In this document: piece by piece, positions 54,171 to 64,000 of the stretch
How the letters are laid out: every line of letters starts with the position of its first letter
Numbering within the stretch: the stretch's first letter is position 1
NCBI GenBank assembly: GCA_923172585.1
Contig: OV298644.1
Coordinates: 699,427 to 763,426, forward strand
DNA from: Haemophilus influenzae
GTDB taxonomy: Bacteria > Pseudomonadota > Gammaproteobacteria > Enterobacterales > Pasteurellaceae
DNA length: 64,000 nucleotides
Direction: 5' to 3'
The notes under the pieces: model-generated
The model's input: only the letters and a program-made list of their open reading frames with translations
The model's database searches: none
What the model was told of the DNA's origin: nothing
Program-made: the position numbers and the translations under genes

Positions 54171-55583
54171 CTAGTTTGGGTAAATTCGTTTTCTTGTTGG
54201 TTGCATCGCTTGCTGTGCCGCGTTTACATTTTCGTAAATGCCTACGCCTGCAAAGGTAAACATTGCGGCACCAAGTACAGTACTTTCAGAAATGTCCACA
54301 ACATCAATCGGTAAATTTAAGGTGTTTGCACGGATTTGATTCCACAATACATTTTTTGAACCACCCCCAACACAAATTAAGCTTTTAGCTTGGAACTGAC
54401 TGACTTGATGTAGCACGGATAAACCGTTTTTGAGTTGATTTGCCATATGTTGTAATGCGCTGACATAAATTTCTCCACGAGTAGCAAATATGGAAAGTCC
54501 ACTGATATTACCTTGTCCTAGTTGGCTAAAAATACCTTCAAAATTGACCGCTCTTTTTCCCGCATTAAAAGCTTTTTCTCCCTCTTTGATCATTGTGGTG
54601 TAATAGTGATCGCTGCCATAAACATCGGAAAATAATAATTTACCTAACCATTCTATGACGCCAGAACCCACCCATTGTACCGCTGGATTAAAGCAATTGG
54701 ATTGTGCATCAAATTCAGTGGTTAAGCCTTGAGAAACAAACTCAAATCTAGGTTCTGCGTGCTGGGTTCTAGCCATTAAGATTTCCCAGGTGCCAGAACT
54801 TAACACAGGCTGATTCAGCCCTGCACCAGACCCAAACACAGCAAATTGAGTATCATGTCCACAAGAAATGACAGGTACGGGATTTAATCCCCATTTCTGG
54901 GCTAACGGTGTACGTAATTTTCCAACTTTTTCGCCTGCATAACGCATAGGAGGGAAATGGTTATTACTTAAACCCAGCGATGCTAAAATCGATGGATCCC
55001 AATTACCGCTAGTAAGGTTTGTCATCATTGATGTTCCCGCCATTGTGTGATCTGTAGTGAATTGACCAGTTAAGCGTTGAGTGAGCATTGACGAAATAAA
55101 AACGAATTTAGCCATTTTTCGGAAAACATCTGGCTTGTGTGTTTTTAACCAATGTAATTTAAATAAAGTATTAAAACTGTATTGACCAATGCCGTTACGT
55201 TGATAAAGAGATTTTATATCTAATTGATTAGATAGATTTTCCATTACTGGTATGGTCCGTGGGCATTTCCATGAAATAATTGGATAAAGTTGTTGATCAT
55301 TTTCATCAAAAGGTGCGCCATCTACGCCGAAAGTGGTAACAGATATTCCTACAATATCTTTTAAATCAATACCTTGTTGCATTAATTGATTGAAGGTTTG
55401 AGTTGCACAAGAGATTAATTTTTGCCAGATTTCTTCAATATCCCAAATATGATAATCAGATGATTCCATTCCTTGTTTTGTATTATTAGCAAGGTGATGA
55501 GAGGCAAGAATTTGTCCCGTTTCATTTATCGCAATGGTGCGTAAATTTGTTGCACCACAGTCAAAAATCAATGCGATAGCCAT
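54171..55583 (-). CDS. fucK: L-fuculokinase
   Basis: This 470-residue FGGY-family kinase starts at 55583 ([19 protein letters not shown]), chosen because GAGGAG sits 7 bases upstream. The frame extends a few codons further, to 55607. It carries phosphate-binding DCGATN and the C-terminal ATP segment [14 protein letters not shown]. It phosphorylates fuculose. fucK is one of the H. influenzae MLST genes and a marker against H. haemolyticus. Confidence 0.95.
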   Translation of the reverse strand: MAIALIFDCGATNLRTIAINETGQILASHHLANNTKQGMESSDYHIWDIEEIWQKLISCATQTFNQLMQQGIDLKDIVGISVTTFGVDGAPFDENDQQLYPIISWKCPRTIPVMENLSNQLDIKSLYQRNGIGQYSFNTLFKLHWLKTHKPDVFRKMAKFVFISSMLTQRLTGQFTTDHTMAGTSMMTNLTSGNWDPSILASLGLSNNHFPPMRYAGEKVGKLRTPLAQKWGLNPVPVISCGHDTQFAVFGSGAGLNQPVLSSGTWEILMARTQHAEPRFEFVSQGLTTEFDAQSNCFNPAVQWVGSGVIEWLGKLLFSDVYGSDHYYTTMIKEGEKAFNAGKRAVNFEGIFSQLGQGNISGLSIFATRGEIYVSALQHMANQLKNGLSVLHQVSQFQAKSLICVGGGSKNVLWNQIRANTLNLPIDVVDISESTVLGAAMFTFAGVGIYENVNAAQQAMQPTRKRIYPN

Positions 55584-55596
55584 AAAAACTCTCCTC

Positions 55597-55632
55597 AGTG
55601 CAGTCAAAAATCATTATGTTTTTGACCGCACT
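55597..55632. terminator. Uptake-word hairpin between fucI and fucK
   Basis: AGTGCAGTCAAAAA and TTTTTGACCGCACT pair with one mismatch. Inside the operon this would act as a partial terminator or mRNA stabiliser rather than a full stop. Confidence 0.55.
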
Positions 55633-55655
55633 TTTTTATAAAAACAAATTAGGGG

Positions 55656-57425
55656 TTATTTATAAAGCGGACCAAAGTTTTGGCAAGCTCGATAATCTTG
55701 TCCTTCCTTGTCTTGACCAAATCCATTCCAAGCGCTAGGGCGGAAAATATTTTTCTCTGATACATTATGCATACAGACTGGAATACGTAACATTGAAGCA
55801 AGAGTGATTAGATCAGCCCCCACATGACCGTGAGTCGCTACACAGTGATTTGCTCCCCAATTTGCCATGACTGAATACACATCAGTAAATGCACCTTTTC
55901 CAGTTAAACGTGGAACAAACCATGTTGTTGGCCAAGTTTCATTAGTACGTTGATTTAATTTATTATGTACATCTTGAGGTAAGTCGATTGACCAGCCTTC
56001 CGCAATTTGTAAAACGGGACCTAAACCTTTAATAAGATTAATACGGTGCATTGTAAACGGTATGCCACCTTTGGTTAGGAATTGAGAAGATAAACCGCCT
56101 CCTCGAAAATATTCGTGAACAGCAGGGCACCAACGTGTATTTTCTAAGCAGCGTTTCGCTTCTTCTTCGGTAACATCCCATGCTGGTTTTAAAGTTGGAT
56201 TGCCTTGAGCATCTTGATGTTCTCCCGTTCCATCAAGTGCAGCTGAACCTGAATTGATTAAATGAATGAATCCACTTTCAGGTCGCCATCCAGTAACACG
56301 CTCAACCGAATCTTGACTCCAATAAGTACGCACATCTGCGAAAATTTGAGCTTTGCCAGTTAATTGATGCCCAAATAACATTCCTATTGCATTTAAACTA
56401 TCATTTTCCGTGGCAAGAATATAAGGTGGACGCACGCCATTCCAGTCATAAGTTGAATTGAGCATTGCCTCCATAAAATCGCCGTTTGGCAAATGATCAG
56501 TCCAATGACGCTGCCCTTGAAAACCTGCTGCAATGGCATTATGACCTAAGGCTTCTTCTGCATAATTTAATGTTGCTAATTTTGGATTTCCTACCATCAA
56601 ATCACGAGTGATAATGGTCATTTTCACAACATTTTCCCAAAGTTCTGCACGCTCTTCCGCATTGCGTTGATTCTCTAGGCTATTTACATCAACCCCTTCT
56701 TTGCAATATTGTTTAACCCAACTCAAGGCTAAATCAACTTCTTCTTGATCATAAATTTTGCGGTCTAAACGGCGTTTAATTTCCATCATATCCACATATT
56801 CATTACGCATACCTAAATATTCTTGGAAGAAAGCTTGATTTACAATAGAACCTGCAATTCCCATGGAAACTGACCCAATAGATAAATAGGATTTTCCTCG
56901 AATACTTGCAACAGCAAGCCCAGCACGAGCAAAACGCAATAATTTTTCTTTTACATCTTCAGGAATGTTTGTGTCATCGGCTTCTTGAACTTCTGTGCCG
57001 TAAATGGAAAAGGCTGGTAGTCCTAATTGAGAATGACCAGCAAGGGCGGCAGCCAAGTAAACCGCACCTGGGCGTTCCGTACCGTTAAATCCCCAAATTG
57101 CTTTAGGCATGTGAGGATCCATATCAATGGTTTCTGAGCCATAACACCAACAAGGGGTAACGGTAATGGTTAATCCAACGTTTTCGCGTTTAAATTTATC
57201 CGCACAGGCGGCTGCTTCGGCTACACCACCGATAGTGCTATCTGCAACTACACATTCAACGAAAGTACCATCTGTATGACGAATATGTGTTTGTAATAAT
57301 TGAGCAACAGATTGAGCCATACGTATTGTTTGGGTTTCAAGAGATTCTCGAACCCCCATTCGACGACCATCGATAGTTGGACGAATACCGATTTTTATAC
57401 GATTTGATTGAGTAGCAAGAGCCAT
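55656..57425 (-). CDS. fucI: L-fucose isomerase
   Basis: This 589-residue protein (E. coli FucI has 591) starts at 57425 ([20 protein letters not shown]), supported by AAGGAGTG upstream. The frame extends to 57470 without a ribosome site. Manganese-site regions are present ([28 protein letters not shown]). It converts fucose to fuculose. Confidence 0.95.
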   Translation of the reverse strand: MALATQSNRIKIGIRPTIDGRRMGVRESLETQTIRMAQSVAQLLQTHIRHTDGTFVECVVADSTIGGVAEAAACADKFKRENVGLTITVTPCWCYGSETIDMDPHMPKAIWGFNGTERPGAVYLAAALAGHSQLGLPAFSIYGTEVQEADDTNIPEDVKEKLLRFARAGLAVASIRGKSYLSIGSVSMGIAGSIVNQAFFQEYLGMRNEYVDMMEIKRRLDRKIYDQEEVDLALSWVKQYCKEGVDVNSLENQRNAEERAELWENVVKMTIITRDLMVGNPKLATLNYAEEALGHNAIAAGFQGQRHWTDHLPNGDFMEAMLNSTYDWNGVRPPYILATENDSLNAIGMLFGHQLTGKAQIFADVRTYWSQDSVERVTGWRPESGFIHLINSGSAALDGTGEHQDAQGNPTLKPAWDVTEEEAKRCLENTRWCPAVHEYFRGGGLSSQFLTKGGIPFTMHRINLIKGLGPVLQIAEGWSIDLPQDVHNKLNQRTNETWPTTWFVPRLTGKGAFTDVYSVMANWGANHCVATHGHVGADLITLASMLRIPVCMHNVSEKNIFRPSAWNGFGQDKEGQDYRACQNFGPLYK

Positions 57426-57557
57426 AGTTACACTCCTTTGTTTGTGCTTAAGTAAGAATGATGAAATCACTGCAGAACAAATGGTGTTTTCATTGAATTA
57501 GAGTGTGAAAGAAAAATGATAAGGAAAACAGTAAGAAATGAAATTTTGTTGCAAAAC

Positions 57558-57573
57558 TGCGAAGCAGATCACA
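57558..57573 (-). promoter_or_regulatory. CRP site in front of fucI
   Basis: TGCGA-AGCAGA-TCACA differs from the CRP core at one base. It lies about 130 bases before the fucI start, between fucR and fucI, so the fuc genes should be cAMP-dependent. Just upstream, the word GGTCA recurs (TTCGGTCAA, AATGGTCAT, AACGGTCAT between 57630 and 57670), a candidate FucR operator. Confidence 0.6.
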
Positions 57574-57654
57574 AAAATTGACTATATTTAAGGAAATGTA
57601 TATGACCGATTCTTTCAATTTTTAGTAATTTTCGGTCAAAATGGTCATCTATTT

Positions 57655-58404
57655 TTATAAAACGGTCATTATATCGTGTTGCTCACAATATTTTTGTAAG
57701 TTATCGGGAAGTGACCGATCAGAAAAAATGGTATTAATTTTGCTTAAATCGGCAAGTTGAATCAAACTTGTTTTTTCAAATTTAGAAGAATCAATTAACA
57801 AATAAGCACGTTCTGAAGCTTCCATCATTTTTCGTTTTAAAGAGGCATTCAGCTCGTTTGATTCCCAGATATTACCGTTTTTATCAATTCCTGAACAAGA
57901 AAACACTGAAAAATTAATATGTAATCGTTGTAATAAGTACTCAGATAAGGGACCGTAAAATGCTTCATATTTTGCTGAATAAACTCCGCCAGTAACAATA
58001 GTTTTAACATTGGATTTATTAACTAGGGCATTAATGTTAAACATTGAATTGGTTACTACTGTACAAGGAATATCGGGCATTAAATAAGCAAAATACCAAC
58101 TTGTTGAGCTTGCATCTAAACCTATAACGGCATTTTCATATAGCAAATCCAAGGCTTTTTGGGCAATATGTCGTTTAGCTGTTGCATTAATATGTTTTCG
58201 AGTTTGGAAAAATGAACCTAAATCTTTGGTTTTATTACTCACTGCTCCTCCGTGGGTTCGGTGCAATAAGCCTTTGTTCGCTAATTTGTTCAAATCGCGA
58301 CGAATGGTTTCCACCGAAATATCACAATGCTGTGCAAGTTCTATTACGCTGGCTTTTCCTTGTTGATTTACCCATTGTAAAATTAATTCATCACGATAAT
58401 TCAT
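57655..58404 (-). CDS. fucR: FucR, DeoR-family regulator of the fucose operon
   Basis: This 249-residue protein has an N-terminal DeoR helix-turn-helix (residues 1-55, VIELAQHCDISVETIRRDLN, KGLLHRTHGGAV) and a C-terminal sugar-phosphate-sensing domain (NAVIGLDASSTSWYFA). It probably responds to fuculose 1-phosphate. It lies upstream of fucI in the same direction with a 230-base control region. Confidence 0.92.
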   Translation of the reverse strand: MNYRDELILQWVNQQGKASVIELAQHCDISVETIRRDLNKLANKGLLHRTHGGAVSNKTKDLGSFFQTRKHINATAKRHIAQKALDLLYENAVIGLDASSTSWYFAYLMPDIPCTVVTNSMFNINALVNKSNVKTIVTGGVYSAKYEAFYGPLSEYLLQRLHINFSVFSCSGIDKNGNIWESNELNASLKRKMMEASERAYLLIDSSKFEKTSLIQLADLSKINTIFSDRSLPDNLQKYCEQHDIMTVL

Positions 58405-58598
58405 CTCTTTTCCCTACATGGTGGATTTAGTCGAGATTCTAGTTTACGCTTGAGTATATTGAAAATCCAAGGATAAATTATATTGGGGTGACGTATATTT
58501 TCCTAAAAGTGCGGTCAATTTTTTGTGAGTTTCTTTTCAAGAGTATGCAAGCTACAATACGCCAAGTTTTATCAATGTAAATCAGAAAGAGAATAATT

Positions 58599-61370
58599 AT
58601 GCCCTTTGCTATTGGTCAGCGTTGGTTAAGTGAAAGTGAAAACGCTTTAGGATTAGGTACCATTACCGCATTAGATCAACGAACTGTCACGATTTATTTC
58701 CCTGCGGCGGATGAAACGAGGATATATGCTGCTGCACAAGCGCCTTTAAGTCGAATTGTATTTAGCAAAGGCGAAACATTATCCCATCAAGCTGGCTGGC
58801 AAGGCGAGATTTTAGACGTTCAAAATATGAACGGTTTGCTATTTTATTTAGTTAAAAATCCACAAGATGAAGATGTTATTGTGCAAGAACGTGATATTTC
58901 ACCGATTATTTCTTTTAGCCAAGCAAAAGATCGTCTGTTTTCAGCGCAAATTGATCGCAGCACTCATTTTGCATTGCGTTATCGCACGCTTTGTCATCAG
59001 CAAGCACAATTTAAATCGCCATTGCGTGGTTTACACGGAACGCGTGCGGGTTTAATTCCCCATCAGCTTCATATTGCAGCAGAGGTTGGTAATCGAGTTA
59101 ATCCTCGCGTGTTATTGGCGGATGAGGTTGGTTTAGGGAAAACCATTGAAGCAGGAATGATTTTGCAGAATCAACTTTTTGCTGAGAAAGTGCAACGTGT
59201 TCTTATTATCGTGCCAGAAACCTTGCAACATCAATGGCTGGTGGAAATGCTTCGTCGTTTTAATTTGCATTTTGCACTTTTTGATGAAGAACGTTGCAAC
59301 GATTTTGATCTTGATGCGGTTAATCCATTCACGACTGAAAGTTTAATTATCTGTTCGCTGAATTGGTTAGAAACGCATCCAAACAGAGTAGAGCTGGTGC
59401 TCAATGCTCAATTTGATTGCTTAATTGTGGACGAAGCCCATCATTTGGTGTGGTCTGAAACCTCGCCAAGTACTGCTTATTTATTAGTTGAACAGCTTGC
59501 TCGTATCATTCCATCCGTCTTGTTACTCACTGCAACTCCAGAGCAACTTGGGCAAGAAAGTCATTTTGCTCGTTTGCGCTTACTGGATCCAGAACGTTTC
59601 TTTGATTATCAAACCTTTGTGAAAGAGCAGGAACACTATCAACCTGTGGTTAATGCCGTTGAATCTTTGTTGGCAAATAAGGCATTAAGTGCGGTCGAAA
59701 AAAATCATATTTCTGATTTATTGCTTGAACAAGATGTCGAGCCACTTTTTAAAGCAATTGCATCAAATAATGATGAAGAACAACAGCGTGCCCGTCAGGA
59801 ATTGATTCAAGCCTTAATTGATCGTCATGGCACGGGGCGAATGTTATTCCGCAATACACGTCAAGGGGTGAAAGGTTTTCCGCACCGTGTTTATCATCAA
59901 ATTACTCTCTCTGAAGAGAATGATAAAATTGATTGGCTGATTGATTTCCTCAAACTACATCGCGATGAAAAAATCTTTGTGATTTGCCAGACGGCGGCAA
60001 CTGCGATTCAGTTAGAACAAATTTTACGTGAACGTGAGGCGATTCGCGCCGCAGTGTTTCACGAAAAAATGTCGATTATCGAACGGGATAGAGCCGCCGC
60101 TTATTTTGCGGATTTAGAAAACGGTGCACAGGTTTTACTGAGTTCGAGTATTGGCTCGGAAGGTCGTAATTTCCAATTCGCAGCAAATTTAGTGTTATTT
60201 GATTTACCGACAAATCCCGATTTATTGGAACAATGTATTGGCCGATTAGATCGTATTGGACAAAAACGTGATGTGCAAATTTATATGCCTTGTGCGAAAG
60301 ATTCACCTCAAAGTCGTTTAGCACGTTGGTACAATGAGGGATTGAATGCTTTTGAACAAACTTGTCCAATGGGAATGGCATTATTTTCTCAGTTTGCCGA
60401 TGAGTTGGAAAAAGTGCGGTCAAATTCTACCGCACTTTCAGAGAATGAATTTTCTGGATTATTAAAACAAACTAAAACCGCACGGGAAAAACTCAAGATT
60501 GAGTTAGAAAAAGGTCGCGATCGTTTATTAGAGCTAAATTCTCATGGCGGTGAGCAAGCACAAGCATTAGCAGATCAAATTGCTGATGAAGATAATTCGC
60601 CAGAGCTTGTGAATTTTGCTTTAAAATTATTTGATATTATTGGCGTAGAGCAAGAAGATCTTGGGGCTAATAGTATTGTAATTAGTCCAACTGGGACAAT
60701 GCTTGTGCCCGATTTTCCAGGTTTAAAAGAAGAAGGTGTGACGGTTACCTTTGATCGAGAACTTGCCCTTGCCCGCGAAGAAATGGAATTCTTGACTTGG
60801 GATCATCCTATGATTCGTCAAGGTATTGATCTTGTTGCTTCGGGTGATATTGGCAAAGCCGCAATGGCATTGCTTGTGAATAAACAACTGCCCGCTGGAA
60901 CCTTATTAATTGAATTGATTTACGTGGTGGAAAGCCAATCGCCAAAAGGATTACAGCTCAATCGTTTCTTGCCACCAACGCCTATTCGTCTGCTGCTTGA
61001 TAACAAAGGAAATAACATTGGTGAGCAGGTTGCCTTTGAAACATTGCATAGCAAATTGAAACCACTTGGTAAAAATATTGCTAATCAAATGGTAAAAATG
61101 GCACGTGCCAATATTGAAGCCTTGATTACACGAGGCGATCAACTGGTAAAATCCTTGGCAGAACCGATTATTGCTGAAGCTAAAAATCAAGCAGATCAAC
61201 AATTAAGCGCAAAAATTAACCGTTTGCAGGCTTTGCGAGCAGTGAATAAAAATATTCGCCAAAGCGAAATTGATATTTTGGAACAACAACGAACACAATC
61301 ACTGGACGAGCTTTCTAAAGCAAATTGGCGTTTGGATTGCTTGCGTGTCATTGTGACGAACAAGGAATAA
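58599..61370 (+). CDS. rapA: RapA (HepA), RNA polymerase-recycling SWI2/SNF2 ATPase
   Basis: This 923-residue protein has an N-terminal Tudor-like pair, Walker [13 protein letters not shown] (about residue 175) and box II DEAHH (about 278). The C-terminal helicase motifs include [12 protein letters not shown] and [11 protein letters not shown]. It frees RNA polymerase after transcription. An internal pair of uptake words at 60413-60438 lies in the coding sequence. It is followed by rluA after 2 bases. Confidence 0.96.
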   Translation: MPFAIGQRWLSESENALGLGTITALDQRTVTIYFPAADETRIYAAAQAPLSRIVFSKGETLSHQAGWQGEILDVQNMNGLLFYLVKNPQDEDVIVQERDISPIISFSQAKDRLFSAQIDRSTHFALRYRTLCHQQAQFKSPLRGLHGTRAGLIPHQLHIAAEVGNRVNPRVLLADEVGLGKTIEAGMILQNQLFAEKVQRVLIIVPETLQHQWLVEMLRRFNLHFALFDEERCNDFDLDAVNPFTTESLIICSLNWLETHPNRVELVLNAQFDCLIVDEAHHLVWSETSPSTAYLLVEQLARIIPSVLLLTATPEQLGQESHFARLRLLDPERFFDYQTFVKEQEHYQPVVNAVESLLANKALSAVEKNHISDLLLEQDVEPLFKAIASNNDEEQQRARQELIQALIDRHGTGRMLFRNTRQGVKGFPHRVYHQITLSEENDKIDWLIDFLKLHRDEKIFVICQTAATAIQLEQILREREAIRAAVFHEKMSIIERDRAAAYFADLENGAQVLLSSSIGSEGRNFQFAANLVLFDLPTNPDLLEQCIGRLDRIGQKRDVQIYMPCAKDSPQSRLARWYNEGLNAFEQTCPMGMALFSQFADELEKVRSNSTALSENEFSGLLKQTKTAREKLKIELEKGRDRLLELNSHGGEQAQALADQIADEDNSPELVNFALKLFDIIGVEQEDLGANSIVISPTGTMLVPDFPGLKEEGVTVTFDRELALAREEMEFLTWDHPMIRQGIDLVASGDIGKAAMALLVNKQLPAGTLLIELIYVVESQSPKGLQLNRFLPPTPIRLLLDNKGNNIGEQVAFETLHSKLKPLGKNIANQMVKMARANIEALITRGDQLVKSLAEPIIAEAKNQADQQLSAKINRLQALRAVNKNIRQSEIDILEQQRTQSLDELSKANWRLDCLRVIVTNKE

Positions 61371-61372
61371 AA

Positions 61373-62032
61373 ATGGCATTGATTGAATACAATCCGCCCC
61401 TTGAACCTTATTTGGATATTATTTATCAAGATAATCATTTGTGCGTGGTGAACAAACCGAGCGGTTTGCTTTCTGTGCCGGGTAATCAACCACAATATTA
61501 CGATAGTGCAATGAGTCGAGTGAAAGAAAAATTCGGTTTTTGTGAGCCTGCGCATCGTTTGGATATGGCAACGAGCGGTATTATTGTGTTTGCTTTAAGT
61601 AAGGCGGCGGATCGTGAATTAAAACGTCAATTTCGCGAACGTGAACCGAAAAAACACTATCAAGCGATTGTTTGGGGGCATTTGGAGAACGATTATGGCG
61701 AGGTAAATTTGCCAATGATTTGTGATTGGGAAAATCGACCTCGCCAACGTTTGGATTTCGTTTTAGGAAAAAGAGCGGTCACAAAATTTGAAGTTTTAGC
61801 ACGTTTGCCGAATAACAGTACTCGCGTGAAACTGACGCCCGTGACAGGCAGATCTCATCAATTACGCTTGCACATGTTAGCATTGGGGCATCCAATTCTA
61901 GGTGATAAATTTTATTCTCATCCACAGGCTAAAGTTATGTCGCCAAGATTATGCTTGCACGCAGAAGAATTGACGATTACCCACCCCATTACAGGGGAAA
62001 CAATGACTTTTAATGCGAAGTCCGATTTTTAA
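61373..62032 (+). CDS. rluA: RluA, rRNA/tRNA pseudouridine synthase
   Basis: The start at 61373 (MALIEYNPPLEPYLDIIYQD) follows AAGGAATAAAA and gives 219 residues, the E. coli length. The longer frame from 61325 lies within rapA. The catalytic aspartate is in HRLDMATSGI (about residue 65). RluA modifies U746 of 23S and U32 of several tRNAs. It is coupled to rapA. Confidence 0.95.
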   Translation: MALIEYNPPLEPYLDIIYQDNHLCVVNKPSGLLSVPGNQPQYYDSAMSRVKEKFGFCEPAHRLDMATSGIIVFALSKAADRELKRQFREREPKKHYQAIVWGHLENDYGEVNLPMICDWENRPRQRLDFVLGKRAVTKFEVLARLPNNSTRVKLTPVTGRSHQLRLHMLALGHPILGDKFYSHPQAKVMSPRLCLHAEELTITHPITGETMTFNAKSDF

Positions 62033-62058
62033 ATTTACGCATAAGCACGAGATCACGA

Positions 62059-62637
62059 ATGAAAAACTTTTTAGCTCAACAAGGAAAAATCACGCTAATT
62101 CTCACCGCACTTTGTGTGCTTATTTATCTTGCTCAACAGCTGGGTTTTGAAGACGATATTATGTATTTGATGCATTACCCCGCTTACGAAGAGCAAGATA
62201 GTGAAGTGTGGCGTTATATTTCACATACATTGGTACATTTATCTAATTTGCATATTTTGTTTAATCTGTCTTGGTTTTTTATTTTCGGTGGAATGATTGA
62301 ACGCACTTTTGGTTCGGTCAAATTATTGATGTTGTATGTTGTAGCATCTGCCATAACAGGATATGTGCAAAATTATGTGTCTGGCCCCGCTTTCTTTGGG
62401 CTTTCTGGTGTTGTATATGCGGTTCTAGGTTATGTATTTATACGTGATAAATTGAATCATCATTTATTTGATCTGCCAGAAGGTTTTTTCACAATGTTAT
62501 TGGTGGGGATCGCATTAGGTTTTATTAGCCCATTATTTGGTGTTGAAATGGGAAATGCTGCACATATTTCAGGCTTGATTGTCGGCTTGATTTGGGGATT
62601 TATTGATAGCAAATTGCGTAAAAATTCGCTAGAGTAA
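62059..62637 (+). CDS. glpG: GlpG rhomboid protease
   Basis: This 192-residue protein has six membrane helices. The catalytic serine is in GLSGVVYAVLGY (about residue 116) and the histidine in GNAAHISG (about 169). H. influenzae GlpG is the compact form without the E. coli N-terminal cytoplasmic domain. It cleaves membrane proteins within the bilayer. It precedes glpR, as in E. coli. Confidence 0.96.
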   Translation: MKNFLAQQGKITLILTALCVLIYLAQQLGFEDDIMYLMHYPAYEEQDSEVWRYISHTLVHLSNLHILFNLSWFFIFGGMIERTFGSVKLLMLYVVASAITGYVQNYVSGPAFFGLSGVVYAVLGYVFIRDKLNHHLFDLPEGFFTMLLVGIALGFISPLFGVEMGNAAHISGLIVGLIWGFIDSKLRKNSLE

Positions 62638-62666
62638 GCCCGTTTAATTTGGATAAAGGATTCGCT

Positions 62667-63434
62667 ATGAAACAATCGTTACGCCATCAAAAAATTATTA
62701 AACTGGTGGAACAATCTGGCTATTTAAGCACGGAAGAATTGGTTGCTGCCTTAGATGTTAGCCCTCAAACGATTCGTCGTGATTTGAATATTTTGGCGGA
62801 GTTAGATTTAATTCGCCGCCATCACGGTGGTGCGGCATCGCCATCTTCTGCAGAAAATTCTGATTACGTGGATCGTAAACAATTCTTTTCATTACAAAAA
62901 AATAATATTGCAAAGGAAGTCGCGAAGTTGATTCCTAACGGTGCATCGTTGTTTATTGATATTGGTACGACGCCAGAGGCTGTCGCCAATGCGTTGCTTG
63001 GTCATGAAAAACTCAGAATTGTGACGAACAATCTGAATGCCGCTCATCTTTTACGCCAAAATGAAAGTTTTGATATTGTCATGGCGGGCGGATCATTACG
63101 AATGGATGGTGGAATTATCGGCGAAGCTACGGTAAATTTTATTTCTCAATTTCGCCTAGATTTCGGTATTTTAGGGATTAGTGCGATTGATGCAGATGGT
63201 TCATTATTGGATTATGATTACCATGAAGTACAAGTAAAACGAGCGATTATTGAAAGTTCACGTCAGACCTTATTAGTGGCCGATCACTCTAAATTTACTC
63301 GCCAAGCGATTGTTCGCTTGGGCGAATTAAGTGATGTGGAATATTTGTTTACAGGTGATGTTCCTGAGGGCATTGTCAATTATTTGAAAGAGCAGAAAAC
63401 GAAATTGGTTTTATGTAATGGTAAAGTGCGGTAA
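62667..63434 (+). CDS. glpR: GlpR, DeoR-family repressor of glycerol metabolism
   Basis: The 255-residue form starts at 62667 (MKQSLRHQKIIKLVEQSGYL), supported by AAGGATTCGCT. A longer frame opens at 62649. The helix-turn-helix is VAALDVSPQTIRRDLN (about 27-42), and the sensor domain contains IDIGTTPEAVANALL and VTNNLNAAHLL. It should repress glp genes in the absence of glycerol 3-phosphate, and thus relates functionally to gpsA. Confidence 0.94.
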   Translation: MKQSLRHQKIIKLVEQSGYLSTEELVAALDVSPQTIRRDLNILAELDLIRRHHGGAASPSSAENSDYVDRKQFFSLQKNNIAKEVAKLIPNGASLFIDIGTTPEAVANALLGHEKLRIVTNNLNAAHLLRQNESFDIVMAGGSLRMDGGIIGEATVNFISQFRLDFGILGISAIDADGSLLDYDYHEVQVKRAIIESSRQTLLVADHSKFTRQAIVRLGELSDVEYLFTGDVPEGIVNYLKEQKTKLVLCNGKVR

Positions 63435-63735
63435 AAATATCTTTGATTTTCTTATTAATTTGTCGATAAAAGAAGCTATTACTCTTAATTTTTGATTTAA
63501 TTGAAATTTATCTAAAAGTAATCTAAATATTCTCTCGCTGAATTATTGTCTTTTCTATAATTAAACATTTCCAAGCGTAAAAGTATCTTGCTTTTTTAAT
63601 CAATTAAAGAAATTTCATATTTCTGTATTATCTAATTATTTTTAGCTACCAATATTCTTTAAAACATTCCGAGCTTAGATAAGAAAATCCCTTGCTGGGC
63701 AAGGGATTTAGTAATGGGTTAAAGTGCGGTAGAAA
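63435..63735. other. Intergenic region glpR / metQ
   Basis: This is about 300 AT-rich bases between convergent genes. Uptake words lie at both edges (63423 and 63722 areas), along with the metQ terminator. Nothing else is visible. Confidence 0.5.
63685..63709 (-). terminator. Terminator downstream of metQ
   Basis: AAATCCCTTGC-TGG-GCAAGGGATTT is an 11-bp hairpin. Read on the minus strand it lies about 27 bases after the metQ stop and is followed by TTCTTAT. Confidence 0.75.
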
Positions 63736-64000
63736 TTACCAACCTTTTACAACGCCATCTTTAAAGTGTTTTTGAGCTTCTTGGTAAACTTCTTCTGTTT
63801 GGTAAGATTTTACGAAATCTTGAACAGCTTTGCTGTCTTTGTTATCGGTACGAGAAACGATAATGTTCACATATGGCGAATCTTTATCTTCTACAAATAC
63901 ACCATCATCTTGAGCATTTAAGCCTACTTGACCCGCATAAGTATTGTTTACTACAGCTAAATCAACGTCGTCTAATGCGCGTGCCGCAACAGAAGTATCT
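63736..64000 (-). CDS. metQ: MetQ-type methionine-binding lipoprotein, C-terminal part
   Basis: The last 87 codons of a NlpA/MetQ family protein run to TAA at 63736 (GLNAQDDGVFVEDKDSPYVN, ending HFKDGVVKGW). The lipoprotein signal and most of the protein lie beyond the right edge. MetQ delivers D/L-methionine to the MetNI ABC importer. Confidence 0.92.
   Translation of the reverse strand, partial: DTSVAARALDDVDLAVVNNTYAGQVGLNAQDDGVFVEDKDSPYVNIIVSRTDNKDSKAVQDFVKSYQTEEVYQEAQKHFKDGVVKGW

Noticed and set aside
60413-60438. Inverted uptake words in rapA as a terminator
   Set aside because: They are inside the coding sequence with no T-run after them; translation would prevent termination.

Overview
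The window looks like a Haemophilus influenzae chromosome segment around the replication origin. The reasons are the dense AAGTGCGGT / ACCGCACTT DNA-uptake words, an H. influenzae-type 16S rRNA gene, two intervening sequences in the 23S gene, a sxy/tfoX competence gene, a fused peroxiredoxin-glutaredoxin, and a complete fucose operon including fucK, which H. haemolyticus usually lacks. Species and family assignments come from reading the sequence and from memory of known proteins; no search was run.

Layout. (1) 1-6.6 kb: tex (partial), greB, fabR-oxyR, the OxyR-controlled peroxiredoxin-glutaredoxin gene, slyX, fkpA, and yheO-tusDCB for tRNA 2-thiolation. (2) 6.7-13.2 kb: the str operon (rpsL-rpsG-fusA-tuf), with a one-base frameshift in tuf, then mnmG. 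(3) 13.25-13.65 kb: oriC, with GATC-rich AT 13-mers and a perfect DnaA box. Highly expressed genes point away from it on both sides. (4) 13.85-25.2 kb: an origin-proximal graveyard. It holds a strongly decayed partial copy of cpdB, then cpdB, abgA, pepE, potE and speF, all disrupted by in-frame stops and mostly without indels, plus a remnant of a further gene start. One transporter of the DcuC type remains intact inside it. (5) 25-29.4 kb: yfcC-arcC-arcB (citrulline to ornithine and ATP), with a remnant of a second arcB 3' end. (6) 29.8-33.6 kb: yigL-like phosphatase, crcB, recX-recA with a LexA box, and sxy. (7) 33.6-39.9 kb: an rRNA operon with an intact promoter, boxA and 16S. Its distal part (tRNA-Glu, 23S, four 5S-like copies, tRNA-Trp) is mutated at paired and conserved positions. 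(8) 40-51.2 kb: psiE (frameshifted), hemY-hemX, cyaA, gpsA-cysE-aroE-like, a DASS-type transporter and folD (frameshifted). (9) 51.4-58.4 kb: tRNA-Pro, tRNA-Arg and the fucRIKUAP operon. (10) 58.6-64 kb: rapA-rluA, glpG-glpR and metQ (partial).

How the genes fit together. ArcB and ArcC can still make ATP from citrulline, but the ornithine outlet (SpeF decarboxylase and PotE putrescine/ornithine exchanger) is broken. The strain is therefore predicted to be ornithine-decarboxylase negative, which in the H. influenzae biotype scheme means II, III, VII or VIII. Loss of cpdB, abgA and pepE removes periplasmic nucleotide scavenging and two peptidase-type functions. The frameshifts in tuf, folD, psiE and potE are each one missing base in a short homopolymer. 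folD is normally essential, so at least some of these may be sequencing errors. The substitution-type stops and the rRNA decay are not that kind of error.
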